A stretch of 38,791 nt of DNA from JAWVZU01 sp033722075 (GTDB lineage: Bacteria; Pseudomonadota; Gammaproteobacteria; Xanthomonadales; SZUA-38): the NCBI GenBank assembly GCA_033722075.1, contig JAWVZU010000005.1:1-38791 (forward strand), in the 5' to 3' direction. The notes beneath the pieces are model-generated. The model had not been told where the DNA came from and did no database searches. It worked only from the letters and a program-made list of their open reading frames with translations. Below are positions 22,526 to 31,149 of the stretch, one piece after another. The first letter of the stretch is position 1; each line of letters starts with the position of its first letter. Position numbers and translations under genes: made by a program.

Positions 22526-25500
22526 ATGCGTGCACGATTTTCCCGAAGAGCGGTGACTTGGCTGGCGGCGTTGCTGCTGGCGAGCTTCTCAGGCGCATCG
22601 GTGGCCCTGCCGTTCCATCTGCTCACCAGCGACCAGGGCTTGCCGTCCAACAACATTCTCGAGGTCGCCCAGGACCAACAGGGGTACCTCTGGATCGCAT
22701 CCAACGACGGCCTGGCCCGCTACGACGGACACCGTTTCGAGATCTATCGCCACGATCCGGAGGATCCCGCTTCGCTGCCGGCGCCGCGCAACTGGATCGA
22801 GACGGTCTTCATCGACAGTTCGGACCGGGTCTGGCTGGGTACCGAGGGCGGTGGGCTCATCTGGCTGGAGCCGGATCGGCGCGGCTTCAGGAACATTCAG
22901 CCCAGCGAAGCGGGCGGCCTGGCCGGCAGCGACATCTGGGCCTTCACCGAGGATGCGGACGGACTGATCTGGATGGCCCTGCCCCAGGTCGGCGTGCAGA
23001 GCTTTGACCCGCAAGGCGGCGAGTTCCGGTGGTTTTCCACCAGGCAGGGACCGGGTCGATCCCTGGCTTCCGACCTCGTCCTCGATATTGCCGCAATAGA
23101 CGACCGGATCTGGGTCGGGACCGTTGGCGGTGGCATCGACCTGATCGATCGCTCTACGGGGAGCGTCACCAATCTGCGCCACGATCCCTCGGATCCGCAC
23201 AGTTTGTCCAGCGACATCGTGTTCGCGATCCGGTCCGCAGCCGATGGAACGGTCTGGATAGGAACTCGTGACGGGATCAGCATCTATGACCCGCAGGCCG
23301 ATCGATTCAGCCGCCGATTGACCACGGAACAGCTTGCCGAGCCGCTCACGAGTCATTCCGTGACGGACCTGGAGTTCGATCGCCACGGCAACCTCTGGGC
23401 CGCTTCCCGGAATCGCCTCGTACGGCTGGGGCCGGAGGGCACGGTTGAGGCGTACAGCCACCGGCCCGGTGTGCCCCGCAGCCTTCCGGACGCGGAGGTC
23501 CATGCCATCTTCGAGGACCGCGAGGGGCAGATCTGGGTCGGCACGGAGGGCGGTGGACTGGCCCGGCTGCTGCCGGACTGGAACAATTTCCAGGTCTATC
23601 GCCACAGTGCGCTCGACCCGGAGAGTCTCGGCACCAACAACGTCCGGGCCCTTTTTTTGGATGGTGACATCCTGTGGGTTGGCGGTGTCAAGGGCGGACT
23701 GTCGCGGATCGACCTGTCCACCGACCGCATCGATCGGTTGGGGGTGGAGGCCGGACTACCCGACGACTCGGTATGGGCCATCGCGCCGGCCGGGGCCGGT
23801 GCGCTCTGGGTCGGCATGGAAGGCACACTGAGCCTTTTCCAGAAGGCGTCAGACCGGGTCGTAGAGACCTTCGAGGTGCCCGCGGGAGATGACAGCCCGT
23901 CGTCGCTCTACATCAAGCAGATCGTCCCCGTAGGCGACGGGCGGTTGTGGCTGGACATCAACGGACGCGGCCTCGTGCAGTTCGACCCGGCGTCGGGGCT
24001 TTTCGATGCGTTTCAACCGGACCGGCTCATCGGTCGATCGGTCGAGCAGATCGCCCGCACGCCCTACGGCCTGTGGGTTGCGACCGACGCCGGTCTGGCC
24101 CGGTTCGACCCGGCAACGCTCGAGTTCATCCCGTTGCTGGAAGGCGTGGCGGTCAACGCTTTTGCGGTCGACGTCGATGGGAACGTGTGGCTGTCGCATC
24201 CAACTCGCCTGGTGCACTATCTGCACGACGGTGTTCAATTGCGTCGATCCGACGGGCCGGATAGCCAACTTCCGCCGATCGCTTTCGAGGCGGTGGCGAC
24301 GGACCGATCCGGGTACCTCTGGCTCAGCAGTCGCCGCGGCCTCTTTCGCTACGATCCCGCTGACGGCGACGCGGTACTGTTCACGGCAGCCGACGGCTTG
24401 CCCGGTTCCGAGTTCGTCGATCACGCCTGGGCGACTGCGGAGGACGGCAGGCTTTTCGGGGCAACGGCCGGTGGCGTCGTCAGCTTCGATCCGGCGGAGG
24501 TCGCCGTTTCCGGGACGCCTCCGCCGGTACGCATCGTCGCGGTGCTGACCCGGGATGGCGCGCTGGAAGCGGCCTTTGGCCAGGCGGAACCGGTCGCTCT
24601 GCCCTATCAGATCGGTTCGATTACCTTTCGCTATGCCGGCATGTCGCTGGTGGCCCCGGATCGAAACCGCTTTGCCTATCGCCTGGTCGGGCTGGACGAC
24701 ACCTGGATTCACGCCGGCAATCAACGGGAACAGACCTACAACGCGCTCCCGCCGGGCGAATACCGGTTCGAGGTGAAGGCCGCCGACTACAGTGGGGCGT
24801 GGAGCATTCGACCGGCCGCCTTCGAGTTTCGCGTCCTCCCCCCGCCCTGGCGAACCTGGTGGAGCTACGCCATCTATCTGCTGTTGCTCCTGGGCCTTTC
24901 AGCGCTGGTTATCAAGGCCTACCGGGCCCGGCTGCGCAGGGGGCACGAGCTGGAGCGCGCGCGGGAACGCCAGAGCTGGGCCGAGACCCAGCGGGACATG
25001 ACCCTGTCGCTGACGTCCACGTTGGAAGTCGAGGAAATTCTGCAACGGCTGCTCAACGGTGTCCGCGAGGTGGTGTCCTTCGAGAAAGGGGTTGTCAGCA
25101 TCGAGTTTCCGGGCCTGCCCAGCAGCCAGGTGAGTCGTGGCTACGCGGATCGCGACCTGCCCGCCCAGCATGAAGTTACAGCGGCCATCCGGCAATTTCG
25201 CCAGGGCGGCTACAGCGAGCCGAGCACCCTGTCGGCAATGGGCCAGGTCGGGCGGGCACTGACGGTTCCGGTCGCGGCCGGGGAGGATGTCATCGGCGTT
25301 CTCACCCTGCTGCGGGATCGCGGAGACGACCAGTGGTTCTTCGAACGCGACCGGCTGATGGTCGGTTCCTATGCCCGCCAGGCCGGTATCGCGCTGCAGA
25401 ATGCACGCCTTTATCGCGAAGTCCGCCAGCTGGCCGAGGCCGCCGACTCGGCGAATCGTGCCAAGTCCGAGTTCCTGGCCAAGATGAGCCACGAGATCCG

Positions 25501-26464
25501 CACCCCCATGAACGGGGTGCTGGGCATGGCCGAGTTGTTGCTCGAGACCAAACTGGGCCCGGATCAACGCAAGTATGCCCAGGCCGTCATGGACTCCGGG
25601 TCGGTGCTGATGAACATCATCAACGACATTCTCGACCTGTCGAAGATCGAGGCCGGCAAGCTCCAGCTGGAGGAGATCGAGGTCCACCTGGGGCAGCTGG
25701 CGGAGCAGGTCATCAAGCTCTTTTCCGGGAATGCCGAGAAGCTCGCCATCGAATTCGGCTACGTGCTTTCCCCGGATGTGCCGCGCCTGGTGCAGGGCGA
25801 TCCGGTCCGTATTCGCCAGGTCCTCATGAACCTGCTCGACAATGCCCTCAAGTTCACCGAATCGGGCCATGTTCGATTGGATATCGCCACGGAGAGCGGC
25901 GACATGATCCGGTTCGACGTCGCGGATAGCGGCGTCGGGATGGATGAGGCGACCCGTTCGGCCTTGTTTCAGCCGTTCACCCAGGGAGACCAATCCACCA
26001 GCCGACGTTTCGGAGGCACCGGTCTCGGCCTTGCGATCTGCCGACAACTGGTCCACGCCATGGGCGGCACGATCGAGGTCGAAAGCGAACTGGACAAGGG
26101 CAGCCGCTTTACCTTCCGGCTGCCCCTCAAGGCGACCGGCGATCCGGCGCCCGTGCGCATACCCGGCTCGGACTGGCTGGAGCGGGGAGAAGTGATGCTG
26201 GCGCTCGCTCCTGGCGTACCCCGGGATGCGCTGGCTGCCTTCCTCGAGCGGCTCGGCGCCCGGACTCTGGACCCCGGCGCGGTCGAGAACCGGCCGGTGC
26301 TGGTGTTTCACGACGGTTCGGGTGAGCTTCCCGATCCCGGCAGCCACGGCCGTGTGTGGGTCTCCAATGAAGATCCGCCGGGGCCGGGCTGGCGTCAGCT
26401 GACGCTCCCGGTGTTCGAATCCGAGCTGGTCCTGTGCCTGACCGAGATCAGCGTGGGGGCTTAG
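22526..26464 (+). CDS. Two-component-propeller sensor histidine kinase with eroded receiver-like tail
   Basis: 1312 residues from the ATG at 22526, which opens a signal peptide (MRARFSRRAVTWLAALLLAS). About 13 Reg_prop strands of the type GYLWIASNDGLARYDG run from about 35 to 640, enough for two seven-bladed periplasmic propellers. A Y_Y_Y domain follows (to about 765), then a membrane helix near 775-800. The cytoplasm holds a GAF-like domain (about 830-965), HisKA with H989 in MSHEIRTPMNG, and a complete HATPase with NLLDNALKF, DSGVGMD and GGTGLGLAI. Residues 1212-1312 look like a receiver fold that has lost the acidic pocket and the phosphoacceptor aspartate. Related kinases in Bacteroidetes sense polysaccharide fragments; the ligand here is unknown. 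No response regulator lies next to it. Confidence 0.9.
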   Translation: MRARFSRRAVTWLAALLLASFSGASVALPFHLLTSDQGLPSNNILEVAQDQQGYLWIASNDGLARYDGHRFEIYRHDPEDPASLPAPRNWIETVFIDSSDRVWLGTEGGGLIWLEPDRRGFRNIQPSEAGGLAGSDIWAFTEDADGLIWMALPQVGVQSFDPQGGEFRWFSTRQGPGRSLASDLVLDIAAIDDRIWVGTVGGGIDLIDRSTGSVTNLRHDPSDPHSLSSDIVFAIRSAADGTVWIGTRDGISIYDPQADRFSRRLTTEQLAEPLTSHSVTDLEFDRHGNLWAASRNRLVRLGPEGTVEAYSHRPGVPRSLPDAEVHAIFEDREGQIWVGTEGGGLARLLPDWNNFQVYRHSALDPESLGTNNVRALFLDGDILWVGGVKGGLSRIDLSTDRIDRLGVEAGLPDDSVWAIAPAGAGALWVGMEGTLSLFQKASDRVVETFEVPAGDDSPSSLYIKQIVPVGDGRLWLDINGRGLVQFDPASGLFDAFQPDRLIGRSVEQIARTPYGLWVATDAGLARFDPATLEFIPLLEGVAVNAFAVDVDGNVWLSHPTRLVHYLHDGVQLRRSDGPDSQLPPIAFEAVATDRSGYLWLSSRRGLFRYDPADGDAVLFTAADGLPGSEFVDHAWATAEDGRLFGATAGGVVSFDPAEVAVSGTPPPVRIVAVLTRDGALEAAFGQAEPVALPYQIGSITFRYAGMSLVAPDRNRFAYRLVGLDDTWIHAGNQREQTYNALPPGEYRFEVKAADYSGAWSIRPAAFEFRVLPPPWRTWWSYAIYLLLLLGLSALVIKAYRARLRRGHELERARERQSWAETQRDMTLSLTSTLEVEEILQRLLNGVREVVSFEKGVVSIEFPGLPSSQVSRGYADRDLPAQHEVTAAIRQFRQGGYSEPSTLSAMGQVGRALTVPVAAGEDVIGVLTLLRDRGDDQWFFERDRLMVGSYARQAGIALQNARLYREVRQLAEAADSANRAKSEFLAKMSHEIRTPMNGVLGMAELLLETKLGPDQRKYAQAVMDSGSVLMNIINDILDLSKIEAGKLQLEEIEVHLGQLAEQVIKLFSGNAEKLAIEFGYVLSPDVPRLVQGDPVRIRQVLMNLLDNALKFTESGHVRLDIATESGDMIRFDVADSGVGMDEATRSALFQPFTQGDQSTSRRFGGTGLGLAICRQLVHAMGGTIEVESELDKGSRFTFRLPLKATGDPAPVRIPGSDWLERGEVMLALAPGVPRDALAAFLERLGARTLDPGAVENRPVLVFHDGSGELPDPGSHGRVWVSNEDPPGPGWRQLTLPVFESELVLCLTEISVGA

Positions 26465-26472
26465 CTGGACGC

Positions 26473-27561
26473 TCAGCCCGCCTCGGGCTCCACGGCGGCC
26501 GGCCGCCGGGAGAGTTCGTGCACGCTGTCGACCAGGACCTTGACGTGGTCCGGATCGATGTCGGTATGGATGCCATGGCCCAGGTTGAACACGTGGCCGG
26601 GTCCCGGCCCGTATTCGCTGAGGCAGCGGGCCGCCTCCGCGCGGATTTTCTCCGGCGGGGCATACAGGGTGCTCGGGTCCAGATTGCCCTGCAGGGCGAC
26701 CCGATCGCGGGTCCAGCGCCGCGCATCGCGCAGGCTCACGGTCCAGTCCACGCCCAGACCGTCGGCGCCTGTTTCCGCGAGTGCCTTCAGGCGAAGGCCC
26801 GCGCCCTTGGTGAACAGCGTGATCGGAACGCGCCGTCCCTCGTTCTCCCGGCGCATGCCGGCAACGATGCGGGCCATGTAGTCCAGTGAGAATTCCCGGT
26901 ACTGATCCGGGTTGAGCACCCCGCCCCAGGTATCGAAGATCATGATGGCCTGGGCGCCGGCTTCGATCTGGGCGTTGACGTAGTCGATCACCGAATTGGT
27001 CAGGACTTCCAGTAATCGGTGGGCCGCTGCCGGCTCCTGCCAGAGCAGCGCCTTGATCTGCGAAAACTGCTTGCTGCTTCCCCCTTCGACCATGTAGGTG
27101 GCGAGCGTCCACGGGCTGCCCGAGAAGCCGATCAAGGGAACCCGGCCGTCGAGCTCGCGGCGGGTCAGGGCAATCGCATCGGTCACGTAGCCCAGGTCGG
27201 ACGCGACATCCGGGCTGGCCAGGGCGCGGATGGCCGACGCGGTTCGCACCGGATGCTCGAAGCGCGGGCCCTCTCCCTGCACGAAATGCAGTCCCAGGCC
27301 CATGGCATCCGGAATGGTCAGGATATCCGAAAAAATGATTGCCGCGTCGAGGTCGAAGCGACGCAATGGTTGCAGCGTCACCTCACAGGCCAGCTCCTTG
27401 TTGCGGCACATGGTCATGAAATCGCCGGCCTCGGCACGCACCTCGCGATACTCGGGCAGGTAGCGACCCGCCTGGCGCATGATCCAGATCGGGGTCTGCT
27501 CGGTCGGTTGGCGCAGCAGGGCGCGCAGGAGTAGGTCGTTCTTCAGAGTGGTTTCGGTCAT
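26473..27561 (-). CDS. hemE: Uroporphyrinogen decarboxylase
   Basis: 362 residues, normal length. The signature PIWIMRQAGRYLPEYREVR lies near residue 24, GFSGSPWTLATYMVEGG at mid-protein, and IMIFDTWGG near 210; these are the HemE active-site blocks. The enzyme decarboxylates the four acetate side chains of uroporphyrinogen III to give coproporphyrinogen III in haem synthesis. It is the last gene of the aroK-aroB-WGR-SPOR-hemE unit, 12 bases after the SPOR gene. Only a weak A/G-rich ribosome site (AAAAGAAA) precedes it. It converges with the propeller kinase gene, with 8 bases between stops. Confidence 0.96.
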   Translation of the reverse strand: MTETTLKNDLLLRALLRQPTEQTPIWIMRQAGRYLPEYREVRAEAGDFMTMCRNKELACEVTLQPLRRFDLDAAIIFSDILTIPDAMGLGLHFVQGEGPRFEHPVRTASAIRALASPDVASDLGYVTDAIALTRRELDGRVPLIGFSGSPWTLATYMVEGGSSKQFSQIKALLWQEPAAAHRLLEVLTNSVIDYVNAQIEAGAQAIMIFDTWGGVLNPDQYREFSLDYMARIVAGMRRENEGRRVPITLFTKGAGLRLKALAETGADGLGVDWTVSLRDARRWTRDRVALQGNLDPSTLYAPPEKIRAEAARCLSEYGPGPGHVFNLGHGIHTDIDPDHVKVLVDSVHELSRRPAAVEPEAG

Positions 27562-27573
27562 CGGTTTCTTTTT

Positions 27574-28659
27574 TCAGCGTTGAATCAATGGAGCCGCGCG
27601 CCGAACCCAGGGCGCGATCAGGCTGGTCGGAAGCCGGGCCAGGGCCGCTTGTGCCTCTCCGAGGCTTGCATGGCGGCCCAGCACCAGGATCCGCCGGCCG
27701 GACGCCTCGGGCACCACGAAGAGGGCCCCTTCCAGCTCGTGGGCGGCGATGAACCGGGCCACTGCAGCGTCGTCGGGAAGGTTTGCCAGCTGAATGGTAT
27801 ACGGACCGGCCGCCGCCGCGAAAGCCTCGGGCCCCTGCCATCTGACGGAAACCCGTTTGCCAATCGGTTGCGGCGGCAGTGCCTCCGGTTGCTTCGCGGG
27901 CAAGGTCTGCGCCGCGGACGTCGGTTTCGGTTCCTCCGATTGCTCGGCAGGTTCCGTTGGCGGGGGCACGGGCGGTGCGCTCTTCGTTGTTTCGACCGGT
28001 TCAGCCGCGGTGGCGTCTCGCGCCGAACCCTGCGGCGGAGACTCCCGGGGGGCGGGCGTTGGCTGGGCTTCCGGGTTTGCAGCTTCCACGAGCCTGGGCG
28101 CATCACCGAGCGGAACCGGCGTCGAGCCGAGCCGGTCGAGGCGACGCACGATCGGTTTGAAGGCGCGCAGGACCGGCGGCAGCTCCGGAATGGCACCGCG
28201 CGCCTCGCTGAGATCGTCGTAGCGCCCGTAGAGGAGCAGAAAGCGCTCGACTCCGGCATCCCTGACGCGGACTTCAGCAGCCCGGTTCAGGTCGATCTCG
28301 AAGTTCTCTGCAAAATCCAGCAGCTCTTCGTGACTGGGCAGGTCGGCAATCTGCAGCGCATAACCGCCGGCCATCGGCGGGCCCGTATCGTCCTGGCCGC
28401 GAGGGTCCCCTACGCTCGCCGTCGGAGCGAAAATGGTCGGTTGGCTTGGCACCGGCGGGGTGGTCGATTGCGCCACGGTACTATCCGGGGGTGTCGCACG
28501 ACGAGGCTCGCTGGTCTCGGCGGGAAGCGAACGGACCTCGGGGGCATCGGCGCCGCGCCCGCACTCCCAGGAGCGGCCGTCCTCGGCGACGACGCAGACC
28601 CAGTCGTCTTCATCGCTGGCGGTGACCTGGAGCAGCCAAAGCCACAACACCAGCGTCAT
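27574..28659 (-). CDS. Double SPOR-domain protein in DamX position
   Basis: 361 residues. The very short N-terminus MTLVLWLWLLQVTAS looks like a signal peptide or anchor. Two SPOR-like domains are visible, at about 98-174 (GGYALQIADLPSHEELLDFA) and 284-358 (GPYTIQLANLPDDAAVARFI). A Pro/Ala/Glu-rich linker of about 100 residues joins them. SPOR domains bind denuded glycan strands of septal peptidoglycan, so a periplasmic role at the division site is likely. E. coli has the order aroK-aroB-damX, and DamX is a SPOR protein; this gene occupies the same place apart from the inserted WGR gene. Two cysteines (21, 33) in the N-terminal part may form a disulphide. Its ATG overlaps the WGR stop by four bases. 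Confidence 0.82.
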   Translation of the reverse strand: MTLVLWLWLLQVTASDEDDWVCVVAEDGRSWECGRGADAPEVRSLPAETSEPRRATPPDSTVAQSTTPPVPSQPTIFAPTASVGDPRGQDDTGPPMAGGYALQIADLPSHEELLDFAENFEIDLNRAAEVRVRDAGVERFLLLYGRYDDLSEARGAIPELPPVLRAFKPIVRRLDRLGSTPVPLGDAPRLVEAANPEAQPTPAPRESPPQGSARDATAAEPVETTKSAPPVPPPTEPAEQSEEPKPTSAAQTLPAKQPEALPPQPIGKRVSVRWQGPEAFAAAAGPYTIQLANLPDDAAVARFIAAHELEGALFVVPEASGRRILVLGRHASLGEAQAALARLPTSLIAPWVRRAAPLIQR

Positions 28660-28913
28660 TTGAACCGCTCCTCCTCGCCTTCCACGTAGGTGACGCTGAA
28701 GCCCGCCTTCATCTGCTCCTCGCGGCGCGCCGCCATGGCCTGCTGGGCGCTGGGCAGATCATCGAAGTACTCCTGGCGGTGAGTGCCCCGCTTGCCGAGC
28801 TGACCCCATTGGCGGATCAGCGTCCAGCCGCCCAGCAGGTCCTCCTGGAGGATGAGCTGATAGAAGCGCCCCGGCGAATCGGCCCCGGGCGGCATTTGCA
28901 TGAAGATCCTCAT
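28656..28913 (-). CDS. Small stand-alone WGR domain protein
   Basis: 85 residues from the ATG at 28913 (MRIFMQMPPGADSPGRFYQL). It consists of one WGR domain: YQLILQEDLLGGWTLIRQWGQLG carries the Trp-Gly-x motif as RQWGQLG, and the C-terminal helix QQAMAARREEQMKAGF is typical. WGR domains occur in poly(ADP-ribose) polymerases and in small bacterial proteins and are thought to bind nucleic acid; the role of the stand-alone bacterial form is not known. The gene overlaps aroB upstream (ATGA) and the SPOR gene downstream (ATGA) by four bases each, so it is embedded in a coupled operon. Confidence 0.85.
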   Translation of the reverse strand: MRIFMQMPPGADSPGRFYQLILQEDLLGGWTLIRQWGQLGKRGTHRQEYFDDLPSAQQAMAARREEQMKAGFSVTYVEGEEERFK

Positions 28914-30019
28914 TCGGCTGTTTCCGCGGCTGCCAGGATGTCCAGTAGCTCGGATCGGCCCACGCCTGCGCGAATCACGCTCTTCCCGAGCTGCTCCAGG
29001 AGAATCAGGCGGATCTCCCCGGCGCGGTTCTTCTTGTCCAGCGTCATGAGATCGTACAGTCGCTCGGCCTGCAGATCCGCGGGGATCCGCACCGGCAATC
29101 CAAAGCGAGCCAGCAATGTCTCCAGGCGCCCGGCAGCCTCGTCGTCCGTCAGCCTGAGTTTGGCCGACAGGCGTGCCGCAAGGACCATGCCGACGGCGAC
29201 CGCCTCGCCGTGCAGAAAACGCCGGTAACCGGTTGCCGTCTCCAGGGCGTGGCCGAAGGTATGGCCGAAGTTGAGATGGGCCCGCTGCCCTTGTTCGGTC
29301 TCGTCGTTCGCGACCACTTCGGCCTTGATCCGGCAGGAACGCTCGATCGCCTCGGTCAGGGCCGTGGGTTCGCGATCCGCCAGTTCGGCCGCGTGGCTTT
29401 CCAGCCAGGCGAAGAAGCCGCTGTCGCGGATGGCCCCGTACTTGACGGTCTCGGCCAGGCCGGCAGCGTATTCGCGTTCCGGCAGGGTTTGCAGGGTCGT
29501 GACGTCGATCACCACCGCGACCGGCTGGTGAAACGCACCGATCAGATTCTTGCCCTCCGGATGATTGATCGCGGTCTTGCCTCCCACCGAGGCATCGACC
29601 TGGGCGAGGAGCGTCGTGGGCACCTGGATGAAATCGATTCCGCGCATGTAGGCGGCCGCGGCAAAGCCGCACAGATCGCCGATGACCCCGCCACCTAGCG
29701 CGATGATCAGCGCGTCGCGGGTGGCCCGGATCGCCACCAGGCGGTCCAGCACCTCCAGCCAGCTTTCAGCAGTCTTCCGGTCCTCGCCCGGTTCGAGAAT
29801 CATCGCCTCCAGGGAGGCCGCATTCCTTGCCAGGCCCGACATGACCGGATCCAGGTAGTGCGGGGCGACGTTCGTGTCGGTAATCACCAGGACCGGGCGG
29901 CCGGCGAGCTGCTCATCGACCAGCCTGGACTCGGATAGCAGCCCTGTGCCGATCAGGATCGGATAGCTGCGATCGCCCAGGGGGACCGTAATACGGCGAG
30001 GCTCAGGGGACCGGGTCAC
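28910..30019 (-). CDS. aroB: 3-dehydroquinate synthase
   Basis: 369 residues. The start is taken at GTG 30019 (VTRSPEPRRITVPLGDRSYPILIG) because GGAGG (30030-30026) lies six bases upstream; an ATG at 30064 would add 15 unconserved residues and deepen the overlap with aroK. Conserved blocks are GGGVIGDLCGFAAA, VPTTLLAQVDASVGGKTAIN, LNFGHTFGHALE with metal-binding histidines, and LHGEAVAVGM. The NAD-dependent enzyme closes DAHP to 3-dehydroquinate, the second step of the shikimate pathway. It overlaps the end of aroK by 17 bases and the WGR gene by four. Confidence 0.95.
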   Translation of the reverse strand: MTRSPEPRRITVPLGDRSYPILIGTGLLSESRLVDEQLAGRPVLVITDTNVAPHYLDPVMSGLARNAASLEAMILEPGEDRKTAESWLEVLDRLVAIRATRDALIIALGGGVIGDLCGFAAAAYMRGIDFIQVPTTLLAQVDASVGGKTAINHPEGKNLIGAFHQPVAVVIDVTTLQTLPEREYAAGLAETVKYGAIRDSGFFAWLESHAAELADREPTALTEAIERSCRIKAEVVANDETEQGQRAHLNFGHTFGHALETATGYRRFLHGEAVAVGMVLAARLSAKLRLTDDEAAGRLETLLARFGLPVRIPADLQAERLYDLMTLDKKNRAGEIRLILLEQLGKSVIRAGVGRSELLDILAAAETAE

Positions 30020-30536
30020 GGACCGCCTCCTCGATACGGTTGATGACCCGCCTGGCCATGACATGCACGCTGAGGTTCTCGGACGGGATGATCAGGTCGG
30101 CCAGGGACTCGTAGATCGGATTGCGGATCCGCGCCATGTCGCCGAGGATCTCCCGCCGATTGGGTTTCTGGATCAGCGGGCGACGCTTGTCCCGACTGAG
30201 GCGCCGGATCTGCTGATCGACTTCGGTCTGCAGATACACGACGAAGCCATGAGCGCGCAGGATCCGCTGGTTCTCCTCGGCCAGGACGGCACCGGCGCCG
30301 GTCGCGAGCACCACGCCGGAGCGTTCACTCAGCTCCTGCAGGAGATTGGTCTCCCGCTTTCGGAAACCCCCTTCTCCCTCGATGTCGAAAATCAGTCCGA
30401 CGTCGGCCCCGGTGCGTCGCTCGATCTCCTGATCGAGGTCGCGGAACTCGAGACCGTAGTGGGCTGCGACCCGCTTCCCGATCGTGGTCTTTCCCGCACC
30501 GGTCGGGCCAATGAAGAAGATGCGTTCATTGAGCAT
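30003..30536 (-). CDS. aroK: Shikimate kinase
   Basis: 177 residues from the ATG at 30536 (MLNERIFFIGPTGAGKTTIG). The P-loop GPTGAGKT is followed by FRDLDQEIERRTG (shikimate-binding Asp), FRKRE and the lid segment RRPLI. It phosphorylates shikimate with ATP. The second phosphate-binding Gly-rich block reads ATGAGAVL in place of the usual GGG-type triplet, a small variation. First gene of the aroK-aroB-WGR-SPOR-hemE unit. Longer in-frame starts would cross the divergent promoter region. Confidence 0.94.
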   Translation of the reverse strand: MLNERIFFIGPTGAGKTTIGKRVAAHYGLEFRDLDQEIERRTGADVGLIFDIEGEGGFRKRETNLLQELSERSGVVLATGAGAVLAEENQRILRAHGFVVYLQTEVDQQIRRLSRDKRRPLIQKPNRREILGDMARIRNPIYESLADLIIPSENLSVHVMARRVINRIEEAVRDPVP

Positions 30537-30542
30537 GCGCCT

Positions 30543-30574
30543 ATGATACGGGATTTGCCCAGCCGCGCGCGGCT
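30543..30574. promoter_or_regulatory. aroK -10 element and 14-bp palindrome in divergent gap
   Basis: On the minus strand TATCAT (30548-30543) ends six bases before the aroK ATG, suggesting a leaderless transcript, though no good -35 is present. Just upstream, AGCCGCGCGCGGCT at 30561-30574 is a perfect 14-bp palindrome in the 106-base gap to the exosortase gene and could be an operator or simply GC-rich chance. Confidence 0.3.
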
Positions 30575-30642
30575 CGCCGACCTCGACGGCGGGAACGCGC
30601 ATCGAGTACCATCCGGTCCGCTTTTCCGGGAAATCAATCGAT

Positions 30643-31149
30643 ATGTGGCGGTTTTTCATCCTGTTCATGTTTCTGCTGGTGGGTCTGTTCACGCTGGAAG
30701 TGCTGAAGCCGGTGGACGAGCACGTGATCGTTCCCTTCACCTCCGTCCTCGCGGACATCAGCGTCTGGTTGATCGATCTTTTCGACGATCAGGTGGCGGC
30801 CAGCGGAAAGGTCATCCGCAGCATGGAAAACGGCTTTGCCGTGTCGATCGAGCGTGGCTGCAACGGGATCGAGGCGGTGATCATCCTGTTTGCGGCGATC
30901 TTCGCTTTTCCTGCGCCCCTGAAGCACAAGCTGATCGGTTTCGGGATCGGCTTCCTTGCCATCCAGGCGCTCAACCTGGTCCGGATCATCAGCCTGTTCT
31001 ACCTCGGGCAGTGGAACCACACCGCGTTTACCTGGTTCCACCTCTACCTGTGGCAGGCGCTGATCATCCTCGATGCCCTGGTCGTCTGGCTCATCTGGTT
31101 GCGTTACCTGCCGCGCGGCGCGGTGCCCCAGGTCGAGAAACCCGCGTGA
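30643..31149 (+). CDS. xrtH: Exosortase H (XrtH)
   Basis: 168 residues with about five membrane helices. The exosortase catalytic set is present in order: Cys73 in RGCNGIEA, Arg114 in NLVRIISLFYLG and His133 in WFHLYLWQ. The short length and the sequence match the exosortase H branch. That branch is a cysteine-transpeptidase-like membrane protein predicted to process proteins with a C-terminal IPTL-CTERM sorting signal. No protein with such a tail is encoded in this window. It heads a unit with an SDR-family gene (4-base GTGA overlap) and a YjbQ gene, and is divergent from aroK. Confidence 0.9.
   Translation: MWRFFILFMFLLVGLFTLEVLKPVDEHVIVPFTSVLADISVWLIDLFDDQVAASGKVIRSMENGFAVSIERGCNGIEAVIILFAAIFAFPAPLKHKLIGFGIGFLAIQALNLVRIISLFYLGQWNHTAFTWFHLYLWQALIILDALVVWLIWLRYLPRGAVPQVEKPA

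Noticed and set aside
24899..27112. Very long minus-strand open frame across the propeller kinase and hemE
   Set aside because: It is antisense to two well-supported genes and shows no recognisable domain; GC-rich sequence gives such frames by chance.
30063..31145. Upstream extension of the SDR-type gene through aroK and exosortase H
   Set aside because: The frame is open but out of frame with both genes; the GTG at 31146 gives the Rossmann start and couples to the exosortase stop.
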